Notes: generated by a model not told the origin, from the sequence alone. 64,000 nucleotides of DNA from Pseudomonas monteilii NBRC 103158 = DSM 14164 (GCF_000730605.1 NZ_BBIS01000002.1:46014-110013); one strand, 5' to 3'. Positions 54,965 through 64,000 are shown, counted from the stretch's first letter. Numbers and translations: made by a program.

Positions 54965-55189
54965 TCAGCTGTCGGCATTGGCATCGACAGAAACTTTGGA
55001 AGCTGTCTGTTTTGCGTCTTTCGCGGCGTCAGCCTTGTTTGCAGCTACAGCGTCGCGGGCCTCTTGGTGGACGGCGGCGAGCTCTGCATTACGGGTGACG
55101 AAAGCGCTGGATTCTTCGGCCATGGCCAGGGGCGACAACAACAGGGAAGACAGGATGAAGACGCTGGCAATACCCATACTGTTGGACAT
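54965..55189 (-). CDS. Small exported alanine-rich protein
   Basis: A 74-residue protein with a signal peptide (MSNSMGIASVFILSSLLLSPLAMA). The mature peptide of about 50 residues is rich in Ala, Lys and Asp and probably helical (ELAAVHQEARDAVAANKADAAKD). AAGGTAG lies 6 nt before the ATG. No family is recognised. A terminator lies about 75 bp after its stop. Confidence 0.7.
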   Translation of the reverse strand: MSNSMGIASVFILSSLLLSPLAMAEESSAFVTRNAELAAVHQEARDAVAANKADAAKDAKQTASKVSVDANADS

Positions 55190-55345
55190 TTGAAACTACC
55201 TTCTTGCGGTGCAAGTGCTAATGAGGACGGGGGTAAAGTTAGTCCTTTCAATGCACTGGAAACAGACCTGAGTGCGATAAGCACTGTTGCGCAAAAGGTA
55301 ACGATCCATGGAAAAGCAATAGGACTTTCGCCGCAAACCCCCGTC

Positions 55346-56761
55346 CTAGACACGGTCCTGCACCGAGCGCGCAGGCCTCAGCGCTGGCAAGCGGATACCG
55401 AAAGTATTGGCACCTGCACCACTGCGCACGAACACCTCACCCCCATGCATCAGCGTAATCGCCTTGACGATGGCCAGCCCCAGCCCATGGTTACCCCCAC
55501 CGCTGTTGCTGCGCGCCGCATCGACTCGGTAGAAGCGCTCGAACAGCAACGGCAGGTGCTCATCGTCAATCGCCGGCCCCGGGTTGCTCACAGCGATGCT
55601 GACCTGCTCCGGCCCGGCATCGATCTGCACCTGGATCACCTGGTGTGGCGCCGTATGTTGCACGGCGTTGTTCAGCAGGTTGATCAACGCCCGGCGCAGT
55701 TGGGCTTTTTCGATGGGGGCGTGGGCATCGCCGCTTACGTTCACGCTGACCTGCGCGTCTTCGAGGATGTAGTCCAGGTAGTCGAGCGTGGTCGCCACTT
55801 CTTCGGCCAGCGAGGCCTGGGTCAGGGCAGTGGCCTTGCTGCCCTGGTCGGCACTGGCCAGAAACAGCATGTCGTTGATGATGCTGCGCAGGCGCTCCAG
55901 CTCTTCCAGGTTGGATTGCAGCACTTCGAAGTAATGCTCGGCGCTGCGGCCTCGGGTGAGTGCTACCTGGGTCTGGCCTATCAGGTTGGTGAGCGGGGAG
56001 CGCAGTTCATGGGCAACGTCAGCGTTAAAGGCTTCCAGCCGCGAGTAGGCCTGGCTCACGCGGTCTAGCGCAGCGTTGAAGGCGTCGGCAAACTGCGCCA
56101 GTTCCGGGGGCAGCGCGTGGGTCTTCAAGCGCCCGTCCAGGCGTGGCGGGGCCAAGGCCTGGGCCTCGTTGGACAACGCCAGCAACGGGCGTAGGCCAAT
56201 GCGCGCCACCCAGTAGCCCAGCACTGAGGCCAGCAGTACGCCAAGCACTGCCAACCCGACAATCGCCACCAGCAGGCTGTGCTGCGCCTGCCAGAAGGTT
56301 TCGGTGTCGATGCCGATCAGAAAGCGTAGCGGTGGCCGCTCGCCCAGCGCTGGCAGTTCGCTTACCAGCACCTTGTAAGGGTAGGGGCGGTCGGGCAGGC
56401 GCAGGTCGCGCATACCCTGCGGGCCTTCGGCGAACGCCCGTACCAGCTCGCTGGGGTGGCCGTACTCGTAGGCCGGGTTGCTGCTGACCACCCAGAAGCG
56501 GATGCGTTTGTCTTCTTCGCTCAGCAGGTTGAGCTTGTTGTTGATCTTGGCCCAGTGGTCTGGCGTACCGAATCGGTTGAGGGTGGATTCGAGCACGCTG
56601 AAGCGTGCGTCGAGTTCGGCTTGCGGCAGCAAGTCCAGGCTGTGGTCGACCTGGCGGTAAAGTGCCGAGCCGATCAACACGAACACGCCCAGTGCTACCA
56701 GGATGAACAGCGCCGACAGGCGCAGGGCAATGGAATTACCCCGCACGGTTTTCCAGGACAT
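55346..56761 (-). CDS. Sensor histidine kinase (heavy-metal/IrlS-CusS-like)
   Basis: A 471-residue membrane kinase. Two membrane segments (about 13-35 and 175-197) flank a periplasmic domain of about 140 residues. A HAMP domain (WVARIGLRPLLALSNEAQAL), the His box FNADVAHELRSPLTNL and HATPase boxes (NLLNNAVQHTAP, GLGLAIVKAI) follow. The start at 56761 overlaps the end of the regulator gene by 26 bp. It is the last gene of the adaptor-RND-regulator-kinase operon. Confidence 0.9.
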   Translation of the reverse strand: MSWKTVRGNSIALRLSALFILVALGVFVLIGSALYRQVDHSLDLLPQAELDARFSVLESTLNRFGTPDHWAKINNKLNLLSEEDKRIRFWVVSSNPAYEYGHPSELVRAFAEGPQGMRDLRLPDRPYPYKVLVSELPALGERPPLRFLIGIDTETFWQAQHSLLVAIVGLAVLGVLLASVLGYWVARIGLRPLLALSNEAQALAPPRLDGRLKTHALPPELAQFADAFNAALDRVSQAYSRLEAFNADVAHELRSPLTNLIGQTQVALTRGRSAEHYFEVLQSNLEELERLRSIINDMLFLASADQGSKATALTQASLAEEVATTLDYLDYILEDAQVSVNVSGDAHAPIEKAQLRRALINLLNNAVQHTAPHQVIQVQIDAGPEQVSIAVSNPGPAIDDEHLPLLFERFYRVDAARSNSGGGNHGLGLAIVKAITLMHGGEVFVRSGAGANTFGIRLPALRPARSVQDRV

Positions 56762-57410
56762 AGCCCATGCCTCGGATGGTGTGCAGCAGCTTGTTGTCGA
56801 AAGGCCCGTCCAGCTTGGCGCGCAGGCGCTTGATCGCCACTTCAACCACGTTGGCATCGCTGTCGAAGTTGATGTCCCAGACCAGCTCGGCAATTGCTGT
56901 CTTCGACAGGATTTCACCCTGCCGCCTGGCCAGTACGCTCAGCAGCGAGAACTCCTTGGCAGTCAGGTCCAGGCGCTGGCCGGCGCGGGTGGCCTTGCGC
57001 GCCATCAGGTCGATCCACAGGTCTGCCACCTGCACCTGGAGCGGTTCGTGGCTGCTGCTACGGCGGGTAAGGGCCTGAAGACGGGCGACCAGTTCAAGGA
57101 ACGAGAACGGCTTGCCGAGATAGTCGTCGGCACCCTCACGCAGGCCATGGATGCGGTCTTCGACCCGTTCGCGGGCGGTCAGCATGATCACCGGCGTCTG
57201 CTTGCGCGCGCGTAAGGCGCGCAGCACGCCATAGCCGTCCAGGCCGGGCAGCATCACATCCAGCACGATCACCGCGTAATCGCCCTCCAGGGCCAGGTGC
57301 AGGCCGTCGATGCCGTCCCGCGCCAGGTCCACGGTAAAGCCCTGTTCGCTCAAGCCACGATGCAGGTAGTCGGCGGTTTTTTCTTCGTCTTCGATGATCA
57401 GCACACGCAT
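56736..57410 (-). CDS. OmpR/PhoB family response regulator (CopR/CusR-like)
   Basis: A 224-residue regulator with phospho-acceptor Asp51 (VIVLDVMLPGLDGYGV), Lys101 (GKPFSF) and a C-terminal winged helix (VVEVAIKRLRAKLDGPFDNKLLHTIRGMGYVL). The sequence is closest in style to metal-responsive regulators. It lies 9 bp after the RND pump gene. A TGACA-N4-TGTCA palindrome upstream of the operon fits the box used by this regulator group. Confidence 0.92.
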   Translation of the reverse strand: MRVLIIEDEEKTADYLHRGLSEQGFTVDLARDGIDGLHLALEGDYAVIVLDVMLPGLDGYGVLRALRARKQTPVIMLTARERVEDRIHGLREGADDYLGKPFSFLELVARLQALTRRSSSHEPLQVQVADLWIDLMARKATRAGQRLDLTAKEFSLLSVLARRQGEILSKTAIAELVWDINFDSDANVVEVAIKRLRAKLDGPFDNKLLHTIRGMGYVLENRAG

Positions 57411-57419
57411 GGTCTTGTC

Positions 57420-60400
57420 CTAGCTGGCACTTGGCGCTGCCGCACGGGCAGCCTGGCGGCGGTGGAACAGGCGCTCCAGGGCCAAGTATATGACCGGGGT
57501 GGTGAACAGCGTCAGGGCCTGGCTCACCAGCAGGCCGCCCACCACTGCAATGCCCAGTGGCTGACGCAACTCGGCGCCGGTGCCGAAGCCGAACATCAGC
57601 GGCACCGCGCCCAGCAAGGCTGCCAGGGTGGTCATGATGATCGGACGGAAGCGCGTCAGGCACGCTTGATGAATCGCCTGCTCTGGCGTCAGGCCCTGAT
57701 GACGCTGGGCTTCCAGGGCAAAGTCGATCAGCAGGATGCCGTTTTTCTTGACGATGCCGATCAGCAGCACCACGCCGATCAGCCCCATGATGCTGAAGTC
57801 CTGGCCCATGGCCCATAGCAATATCAGCGCACCCAGGCCGGCCGAGGGCAGGGTGGAAATGATGGTCAGCGGGTGGACGAAGCTTTCGTACAGCACGCCG
57901 AGGATGATGTACACCGCCACCAGCGCGGCCAGGATCAACCACGGTTGGCTCGACAGCGAACTCTGGAAGGCCTGGGCCGCGCCCTGGAAGTTGCCGCTGA
58001 TGGAGTCGGGCATGCCCAGCTCGCGCTGGGTGCGGTCGAGGATGCTCACCGCATCGCCCAGGGCCACGCCGGGGGCCAGGTTGAACGACAGGTTGGCCGC
58101 CGGGAACAGGCCGTCGTGGCTGATCGACAAGGGGCCGGTGCTGGGCGGCGCCACGTGGGCGACTGCCGACAGCGGCACCATCTCGTTGCTCAGCGGCGAG
58201 CGCAGGTAGAAGTAGTTGAGGCTCTCGGCCTTGCCACGCTGCTGCGCATCCAGTTCAAGGATCACCTTGTACTGGTTGGTGTCGGTCTGGAATTCGCTGA
58301 TCTGCCGCTGGCCGAAGGCGTCGTACAGGGCCTGGTCGACATCGGTGGTGGTCAGGCCGAAGCGCGCGGCGGCCTGGCGGTCGATGTCGATGCGGGTGAC
58401 GCTGGCGCCCAGTTGCAGGTCGTTGGACAGGTCGCGGAACGCCGGGTTTTCCCGCAGCCGGTCGGTCAGGCGCTGGGTCCAAAGGTTCAGGGCCTCGCCG
58501 TCGTTGCTCTTGAGCACGTACTGATACTGGGTGCGGGACGGGCCTGAGCTGAGGTTGATGTCCTGGCCGGCGCGCATGTACAGGACAATGCCCGGTACCT
58601 GGGCCAGCTTGGGCCGTAGCCGGTCGATCAGTTCGCTGGCCGACACATCGCGCTCGCCGCGTGGCTTGAGGGCGATCCAGAAACGGCCGTTGGCGATGGT
58701 CTGGTTGCTGCCGGTAACGCCCACCGAATGGGAGAACGCGCGCACGGCCGGGTCTGCCCCGATGATCTTGGCCAGCGCCTGGTGCTTCTCGATCATCGAC
58801 GGGTACGAGACATCCGCCGCTGCTTCGCTGGTGCCCAGAACGAAACCGGTGTCCTGCAGCGGGAAGAACCCCTTGGGGATGGCCACGTAGCCGGCCACCG
58901 CCAACGCCAGGGTCACGCCAAACACACCGAGGGTCAGGCGCTGGTGGGCGAGGGCGCGGTTCAGGCCCTTTTCGTACCACCCGACCAGGCATTCGCCAAA
59001 GCCGCCTTTGTGTTCACCGGGTGGGCGGCGCATGAACAGCGCGCAGAGGGTTGGCGCCAAGGTCAGCGAAACCACCACCGAAATCAGGATGGTGGCCGTG
59101 GCGGTCAGGGCAAACTCTTTGAACAGCCGCCCGACCACACCGCCCATGAACAGCAGCGGGATGAATGCGGCAACCAGCGAGAAACTGATCGACACCACGG
59201 TAAAGCCGATTTCCCCGGCACCCTTGAGCGCCGCCGTTCGGCTGTCGTCGCCGGCCTCCAGGTGGCGGTGGATGTTCTCCACCACCACGATGGCATCGTC
59301 GACCACGAAGCCCACGGAGATGACGATGGCCACCAGGGTGAGGTTGTTCAGGCTGAAACCCAGGATGTACATCAACGCGCAGCTGGCGATCAGCGACACG
59401 CCCAGCACGCTGGATACCACCATGGTTGCCGACCACTGGCGCAGGAACAGTGCCATTACCCCGATCACCAGGGCCACGGCGATCATCAGCGTCAGTTCCA
59501 CTTCGTGCAGTGAGGCGCGGATGGTCTGGGTGCGGTCCTGCAGCACCGACACTTCGACCGAGGCTGGCAGCATCTCTTGCAGCCGGGGCAGGGCGGCCAG
59601 CACCCGGTCTACGGTATCGACGATGTTGGCCCCGGGCTGGCGGAAGATCACCAGGTTCAGCCCCGGCTGGTCGCCGGACCAGGCCTTGACGTAGGCGTTT
59701 TCGGCACCGTTGATCACCTTGGCCACGTCCTTCAGGTGTACCGGGGCGCCATCGCGGTACGAGACGATCAGTTGCGCGTAGTCCTCGGGGTGGAACAGCT
59801 GATCGTTGGCGGCGATGGTCGACACGCTGTGCTCGCCGTACAGCGCGCCCTTGGCCAGGTTCAGGCTGGTCTGCTGGATGGCCTGACGCAGGTCGGCCAA
59901 GGTCAGGCCGATGGCGGCCAGCTTCTCGGGCTGCGCCTGCACGCGGATTGCCGGGCGCAGCTGGCCGGTGATGTTGATCAGGCCCACCCCGTCGATCTGG
60001 CTCAGCTGGCGGGCCAGCAGGGTTTCGGTGTAGTCGCTGAGGTCGTTGCCGGGCATCTGGTCGGAGCTGACCGTCAGCACCAGCACCGGGCTGTCGGCCG
60101 GGTTGACCTTGCGCCAGGTTGGCGGGTTGGGCAGGTCTTGCGGCAGGCGCGCAGTGGCGGTGTTGATCGCCGCCTGCACTTCCTGGGCAGCGGTGTCGAT
60201 GTTCTTGTCGAGGGTGAACTGCAGGATCAGGGTGGTCGAGCCCAGCGCGCTGCTGCTGGTCATCTGGGTCATGCCGGGGATGGCGCTGAACTGTACCTCC
60301 AGCGGCGTAGCCACCGATGAGGCCATGGTTTCCGGGCTGGCACCGGGCAACTGGGCGGTCACCTGGATGGTCGGGAAGTCCGCCTCCGGCAACGGCGCCA

Positions 60401-60512
60401 CCGGCAGGCGTGGGAAGGCGATGGCCCCCAGCAGCACCAGGGCGAAGGTCAGCAGCAGGGTGGCGATGGGGTGGTCGATGCACCAGGCGGAAACACCGTT
60501 GCGCGTGTTCAT
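57420..60512 (-). CDS. RND efflux pump permease (HAE1; MdtC/MuxC-like)
   Basis: A 1030-residue inner-membrane proton-driven exporter with twelve membrane segments and two large periplasmic loops. The proton-relay Asp pair is in SVGFVVDDAIVVVENIHR (TM4), and Lys lies in GIVKKNGILLIDFAL (TM10). The start overlaps the adaptor stop (ATGA). Only one pump gene is present, unlike MdtBC, and no outer-membrane channel gene lies in the operon, so a shared TolC/OprM-type channel is needed. Substrates are unknown. Confidence 0.93.
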   Translation of the reverse strand: MNTRNGVSAWCIDHPIATLLLTFALVLLGAIAFPRLPVAPLPEADFPTIQVTAQLPGASPETMASSVATPLEVQFSAIPGMTQMTSSSALGSTTLILQFTLDKNIDTAAQEVQAAINTATARLPQDLPNPPTWRKVNPADSPVLVLTVSSDQMPGNDLSDYTETLLARQLSQIDGVGLINITGQLRPAIRVQAQPEKLAAIGLTLADLRQAIQQTSLNLAKGALYGEHSVSTIAANDQLFHPEDYAQLIVSYRDGAPVHLKDVAKVINGAENAYVKAWSGDQPGLNLVIFRQPGANIVDTVDRVLAALPRLQEMLPASVEVSVLQDRTQTIRASLHEVELTLMIAVALVIGVMALFLRQWSATMVVSSVLGVSLIASCALMYILGFSLNNLTLVAIVISVGFVVDDAIVVVENIHRHLEAGDDSRTAALKGAGEIGFTVVSISFSLVAAFIPLLFMGGVVGRLFKEFALTATATILISVVVSLTLAPTLCALFMRRPPGEHKGGFGECLVGWYEKGLNRALAHQRLTLGVFGVTLALAVAGYVAIPKGFFPLQDTGFVLGTSEAAADVSYPSMIEKHQALAKIIGADPAVRAFSHSVGVTGSNQTIANGRFWIALKPRGERDVSASELIDRLRPKLAQVPGIVLYMRAGQDINLSSGPSRTQYQYVLKSNDGEALNLWTQRLTDRLRENPAFRDLSNDLQLGASVTRIDIDRQAAARFGLTTTDVDQALYDAFGQRQISEFQTDTNQYKVILELDAQQRGKAESLNYFYLRSPLSNEMVPLSAVAHVAPPSTGPLSISHDGLFPAANLSFNLAPGVALGDAVSILDRTQRELGMPDSISGNFQGAAQAFQSSLSSQPWLILAALVAVYIILGVLYESFVHPLTIISTLPSAGLGALILLWAMGQDFSIMGLIGVVLLIGIVKKNGILLIDFALEAQRHQGLTPEQAIHQACLTRFRPIIMTTLAALLGAVPLMFGFGTGAELRQPLGIAVVGGLLVSQALTLFTTPVIYLALERLFHRRQAARAAAPSAS

Positions 60513-61672
60513 GGCTGGCTCCGGCGGTCGGCCATTTCCGACGGCGCGGGAGCATCAGGCGTGACCTCGACCCGCGCGCCCGGCTTGAGCCTTGACTGGC
60601 CATCGAGCACCAGGCGCTCGCCCGGCTTGACCCCGGCAATGATGTTCAGCTCACTGTTCTGGTACAGCACCTTCACCGGCACGCTGGTGACCTTGTCGCC
60701 GTCCAGTCGGTAGACGAAGTGCCCGTCGACGCCGCGTTGAACCACCGGCGGCGGCACCACCAGGGCGTTTTCTTCCACGGCGGTGCGCAGGCGGATGGTG
60801 ACCAGTTGGCCCGGCCACAGGTGGCCGTCCTTGTTGTCGAACTCGGCCTTTACCCGCACGGTACCGGTGGTGCCGGAAATCTGGTTGTCGATCAGTGCCA
60901 GGTGGCCTTCGCCGAGCAGGCTGCGGTCGCCGTCGGCGTCCATGAAGGCCTGCACCAGCGCCGGGGTAGGTGCCTTGAGCAGGCTTTGCAGGGTTGGCAG
61001 CATCTGCTGCGGCAGGGCGAATTCGACGGCGATGGGGTCGATCTGGGTGACGCTGAACAGGCCTTGGGTATCGCTGGTGCGTACCAGGTTGCCTGGGTCG
61101 ACATTGCGGATGCCGACGCGCCCGGTAACCGGTGAACGGATCTGTGTGTAGGAAAGTTGCACTTCAGCGTTGGCGATGGCGGCCTGGTTGCCCTTGACGG
61201 TGGCCTGCAACTGGTTGACCAGCGCCTGTTGCTGGTCGAGGGTCTGCTTGGATACGCCGTCATCGCTGCTGAGCAGGCGGTAGCGCTTGAGGTCGACGCC
61301 GGCCACCTGAATCTGAGCCTGGCTTTGGCCGAGCTGGGCGCGGGCCTGGTCGAGGCTGGCGCGGATGCTGCGGTCGTCGAGGGTGGCGAGCAGGTCGCCC
61401 TCCTTGACCCATTGCCCTTCCTTGACCAGCACCTGGGTGAGCACGCCCTCGACTTGTGGCCGCACCTCGACGCTGTGCAGCGACTGAACTGTCGCGATGG
61501 CGCTGGCGTACCGCGGCACGTCCTGCTGGGCGACGCTGACCACGCGCACGGGGATGGCCGCCTGCGCACGGGCAGCGGGTGCGGGCTGGCGCTGACTGTA
61601 CCAGCTGCCCGCTACTACCAGGACAAGAAGCGCCAGGGCGGCGAAGATGACAGAGCGGGACGGACGTCGCAT
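60509..61672 (-). CDS. RND periplasmic adaptor (MdtA-like)
   Basis: A 387-residue membrane-fusion protein with an N-terminal membrane anchor (VIFAALALLVLVVAGSWY), a lipoyl-like half motif (VEGVLTQVLVKEGQWVKEGDLLATLD), a helical hairpin and a beta-barrel domain. The start at ATG 61672 is preferred because AAGGTG lies 9 nt upstream. The frame also opens at TTG 61723, but that codon falls almost on the predicted transcription start. It is the first gene of the operon. Confidence 0.88.
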   Translation of the reverse strand: MRRPSRSVIFAALALLVLVVAGSWYSQRQPAPAARAQAAIPVRVVSVAQQDVPRYASAIATVQSLHSVEVRPQVEGVLTQVLVKEGQWVKEGDLLATLDDRSIRASLDQARAQLGQSQAQIQVAGVDLKRYRLLSSDDGVSKQTLDQQQALVNQLQATVKGNQAAIANAEVQLSYTQIRSPVTGRVGIRNVDPGNLVRTSDTQGLFSVTQIDPIAVEFALPQQMLPTLQSLLKAPTPALVQAFMDADGDRSLLGEGHLALIDNQISGTTGTVRVKAEFDNKDGHLWPGQLVTIRLRTAVEENALVVPPPVVQRGVDGHFVYRLDGDKVTSVPVKVLYQNSELNIIAGVKPGERLVLDGQSRLKPGARVEVTPDAPAPSEMADRRSQP

Positions 61673-61724
61673 CGGTGCGGGCACCTTGGCCAGAGGGGGA
61701 GGAAAACGGTTGTCTGTACTCAAT

Positions 61725-61779
61725 CTTATAGCCCCCGGACCGGGGCGGCAGCGTGACCGCTGGCTGACAGCGCTGTCAG
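61725..61779 (-). promoter_or_regulatory. Promoter and cop/cus-type operator of the efflux operon
   Basis: The perfect 16-bp palindrome CTGACAGCGCTGTCAG (61764-61779) contains TGACA-N4-TGTCA. A -10 box TATAAG lies at 61725-61730 with no good -35, as expected for an activated promoter. The palindrome centre is near -50. Confidence 0.6.
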
Positions 61780-61839
61780 TTTCGCAGCGATCCCTGTAGG
61801 AGCGTCAGACTTCAGATTTTGTGCAGGGCAGATGCCGGC

Positions 61840-62574
61840 CTAGAAACCAATAAAGGCGTAGTAAAGCGGGGTTTCGCTGGTGGTGTGCAATCCAAGCCCC
61901 TGCAAGCTCGCGACCAGCGCCTCATCCTGCACATGCAAGGTCCACTGCCCCCCGACATCCCCCTGCACCTGCGCCAGCGCAGTGGCAAACGCCCCCATAT
62001 CCGGCAGGTAAGCTGTAAAACCATTTCCCTTGAGGGCACTGGTGGTCATGCCCAGCGCCTGGCACACCGCCACCTTGGCAGCAATGTCATCCCGGTCGGC
62101 CTGCCGTGAGGCTTGCACCAGCGCTTCCAGCTCCGCATCGACCAGTTGCGTACCGTGGATCAGTTCCGGCCCCTGCTGCCAGGCTTCTGGCGGGCAGTCC
62201 TTGTTGTCCGGGCGCAGCGGAATGTGTGGGTTGATCTCTACCGGGTAGATGCGACAGACCAGCGGGCGCTGGTCGTAGATCGTGCAAAGGTCGTTGTCGT
62301 CGAGGTTGCGGCAGCGCCCGGTGTTGAAGGCGGCAAAGGTTACTGACACGCGTGCTTCAGCGTCGCCGCAGTGCACGGGATGGGAGCGGCGCATGACATG
62401 CTCGCGCTGTTCAGCCGGCATGCCGGGGCCGTCAGTGATGAACGCCTCGATCAGTACCACTACCTGGCCTGCATCGTCCGCCCAGCGTCGCGCTTCATCA
62501 AGCGTCAACGGTACATGGTGGCCCGTGCAGCACTTGCCACAACCGGTACAGCCGAATCGCAAGCTGTCGGTCAC
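61840..62574 (-). CDS. YkgJ family cysteine cluster protein
   Basis: A 244-residue protein starting at GTG 62574 with GGAGG 4 nt upstream and overlapping the previous gene (GTGA). The metal-binding cysteines lie in FGCTGCGKCC near the N-terminus and in GRCRNLDDNDLCTIYDQRPLVCRIYP near residue 100, the UPF0153/YkgJ pattern thought to hold zinc or an iron-sulfur cluster. Function is unknown. Confidence 0.82.
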   Translation of the reverse strand: MTDSLRFGCTGCGKCCTGHHVPLTLDEARRWADDAGQVVVLIEAFITDGPGMPAEQREHVMRRSHPVHCGDAEARVSVTFAAFNTGRCRNLDDNDLCTIYDQRPLVCRIYPVEINPHIPLRPDNKDCPPEAWQQGPELIHGTQLVDAELEALVQASRQADRDDIAAKVAVCQALGMTTSALKGNGFTAYLPDMGAFATALAQVQGDVGGQWTLHVQDEALVASLQGLGLHTTSETPLYYAFIGF

Positions 62575-62882
62575 TTGGCCTCCGGGCTCCACTCGCTGAC
62601 AAAGGCACGCTGGTGCTGGCGATCGTACAGGCACAACTCCGTGCCGGTGCGCTGCTGCATGTGCTTCTGTGGGTAGACGCCTTCGATCAGCAGGGCGCTC
62701 ATGCCCACCTGGTCATCGAACTCGGCGAGCTTGCCACGGGCGTGGGCGTCCTTGAACTGGCTGGCGGCCAGGCAGGCCTTGAGCATCTGCTGGCGCTGCT
62801 CGTTCCAGGCCTTGCTGCTGGAGGCCTGTGCGATACCGCTGAAAAGGGCGCAGCTGATCAGGATGGAGCTGAAAAACTTCAT
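62571..62882 (-). CDS. Small exported protein of unknown function
   Basis: A 103-residue protein with signal peptide MKFFSSILISCALFSGIAQA. The mature part has two cysteines (ACLAA and ELCLYD), which could form one disulfide in the periplasm. The start at 62882 follows a weak GGAA; the frame opens 11 codons earlier without a better site. It overlaps the YkgJ-type gene and is probably translated together with it. Confidence 0.7.
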   Translation of the reverse strand: MKFFSSILISCALFSGIAQASSSKAWNEQRQQMLKACLAASQFKDAHARGKLAEFDDQVGMSALLIEGVYPQKHMQQRTGTELCLYDRQHQRAFVSEWSPEAK

Positions 62883-62970
62883 ACGCGGTTCCGGCAGTTT
62901 TCTTACGAGGGGCACAAATTATGCCCGACTCACCCCCGGCGGCAAGCCGGGGAAGTTGTCGCTGAATATA

Positions 62971-63870
62971 TCAGCGCTCGGTGAACACCACGGTACGCGC
63001 GGCCACCACCAGACAATCGGTCAGCTCCGGTGAGGAGAACTTGGTAAGGATGGCGTTGGCCCCGGCCTGGGTTGCCTTTTCGCTGCTCATGGCGCTGTCC
63101 AGCGAGGTGTGCAGCAGCACGTACAGGTGCTGGAAATCGGGGGTTTCGCGCAGGGTACGGGTGAAGGCGTAGCCGTCCATTTCGCTCATTTCGATGTCGG
63201 AGACGATGATGTTGATCTCCTGCACGGTGCCTTGTAGCTCCAGCAGTACATTGATGGCGTCCTTGGCGCTGCGCGCGGTGTGGCATTCGATGCCCAGGTT
63301 GCGCAGGGTGTGCACCGACTGCTGCAGGGCTACCTGGCTGTCGTCCACCACCAGGATATTGGCGGCGGCCAGCAGGCTGGCGTCTTCTTCGCTCAAGGTG
63401 CCGTGATGCGGCTCGGCCACCGGTGGGGCGATGGCATGGATGACTTTTTCGATGTCCAGCACCTGCACCAGGGTGTTGTCCACGCGGGTTACGCCAGTGA
63501 TGAACGAGCGGTTGCCTGAACCAAAGGGCGGCGGTTTGATGTCGGTGCTCAGGCAGTGCACGATGCAGCTGACCCCCTGCACATGCAGGCCTTGGCGCGA
63601 CCGGCTGATCTCGGTGACGATCAGGCAGCCGCCGTCCGGGTCGGCAAGGGGCCGCTCGCCAATGGCGCGGGACAGGTCGATGACCGACAGCGAATGGCCG
63701 CGCAAGGTCGCCACGCCTTTTACGTGGGGGTGCGCCTCGGGTAGCTTGGTCAGCGGCGGGCAGGGGATGATCTCGCTGACCTTGAGCAGGTTGATTGCCA
63801 TCAGCTTGCCGCTGCGCAGGGTGAACAGCAGCAGGGACAGCGAGTCCGCGCGGGCATTTTGCGTGGCCAT
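62971..63870 (-). CDS. Chemotaxis adaptor CheV (CheW-receiver)
   Basis: A 299-residue protein. Residues 10-155 form a CheW-like domain that couples receptors to CheA. Residues 170-295 form a receiver domain with acidic pair (VVDD), the phospho-acceptor Asp in IIVSDIEMSEMDGY, and Lys in ILTKFSS. CheV is thought to dampen receptor-kinase signalling when phosphorylated. No other chemotaxis genes adjoin it in the window. Confidence 0.92.
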   Translation of the reverse strand: MATQNARADSLSLLLFTLRSGKLMAINLLKVSEIIPCPPLTKLPEAHPHVKGVATLRGHSLSVIDLSRAIGERPLADPDGGCLIVTEISRSRQGLHVQGVSCIVHCLSTDIKPPPFGSGNRSFITGVTRVDNTLVQVLDIEKVIHAIAPPVAEPHHGTLSEEDASLLAAANILVVDDSQVALQQSVHTLRNLGIECHTARSAKDAINVLLELQGTVQEINIIVSDIEMSEMDGYAFTRTLRETPDFQHLYVLLHTSLDSAMSSEKATQAGANAILTKFSSPELTDCLVVAARTVVFTER

Positions 63871-63976
63871 GGTGACCTTCGGTGGGGAAGAGGGGATAAC
63901 CGGTTATCGGCCCTTTGGTGGATGGCTTTAGGGTGGTGATGGAAGTTGATGGGTTCGCCTTGGTTTGGTTGTTGTC

Positions 63977-64000
63977 GATTCGACCGAGCGCCGCCCGCGC
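63977..64000. repeat. Start of a REP-type element cut by the window end
   Basis: GAGCGCCGCCCGCGC, the core of the same family found at 28178-28425 and 33518-33567; the remainder lies outside the window. Confidence 0.7.

Overview
The window looks like chromosomal DNA from a Pseudomonas of the P. putida group. Supporting signs are the high GC content, the gene families (AmpD/AmpE, CheV, OprD porin, Mqo, an AlkK-like acyl-CoA ligase, a fruBKA phosphotransferase operon with the P. putida-type Cra operator), and intergenic palindromes of the P. putida REP type. No rRNA, tRNA, CRISPR array, prophage or insertion sequence was seen. Most of it is core genome on both strands. Short intergenic regions carry the most interesting signals.

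Layout. 1-3.1 kb: a renalase-like flavoprotein (cut by the window edge) diverges from a TIGR01777 epimerase-hemH unit, with a match to the LitR light-regulator operator between them. 3.1-6.3 kb: pyrimidine and purine salvage (upp-uraA; hpt-wbuC). 6.3-10.6 kb: small conserved proteins, Mqo and a YajG lipoprotein. 10.7-17.2 kb: an acyltransferase-like protein, a CPXCG/DUF2007/SRAP operon, an M48 lipoprotein, a GDT1-type Mn exporter under a yybP-ykoY riboswitch, RsmC and a 2-hydroxyacid dehydrogenase. 17.4-28.2 kb: an AlkK-like ligase, a DUF1302/DUF1329 envelope pair, a MalT-like LuxR regulator, and a two-component pair with a receiver-TPR protein and a cytosolic kinase. 28.2-34.8 kb: a 248-bp inverted-repeat element, an MBL hydrolase, an OmpA lipoprotein, Pta, SlyD, a peroxidase and a glycosyltransferase with PhoB-like repeats upstream.

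34.9-43.1 kb: a soluble PAS-PAS chemoreceptor, CysZ, TrxB behind an OxyR-like site, NadC, a DUF1631 protein and AmpDE. 43.1-50.8 kb: TatD-FruR facing the fructose operon fruBKA. FruB (EIIA-HPr-EI) passes phosphate to FruA, FruK phosphorylates fructose-1-phosphate, and FruR represses the operon until fructose-1-phosphate accumulates. 50.8-55.2 kb: a DUF3820 protein, a DUF2383 protein behind a sigma-54 promoter, a diguanylate cyclase, an OprD porin and a small exported protein. 55.3-61.8 kb: one minus-strand operon of adaptor, RND pump, response regulator and kinase, with a cop/cus-type palindrome upstream. 61.8-64 kb: a YkgJ-type cysteine cluster protein, a small exported protein and CheV.

Nothing here is a large undescribed accessory island. 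The best leads are regulatory or active-site details: a reciprocal Asn/His exchange in the SRAP active site, a PhoB-like array before a lipid-type glycosyltransferase, the LitR and OxyR sites, the riboswitch, and the receiver-TPR/kinase pair of unknown output.
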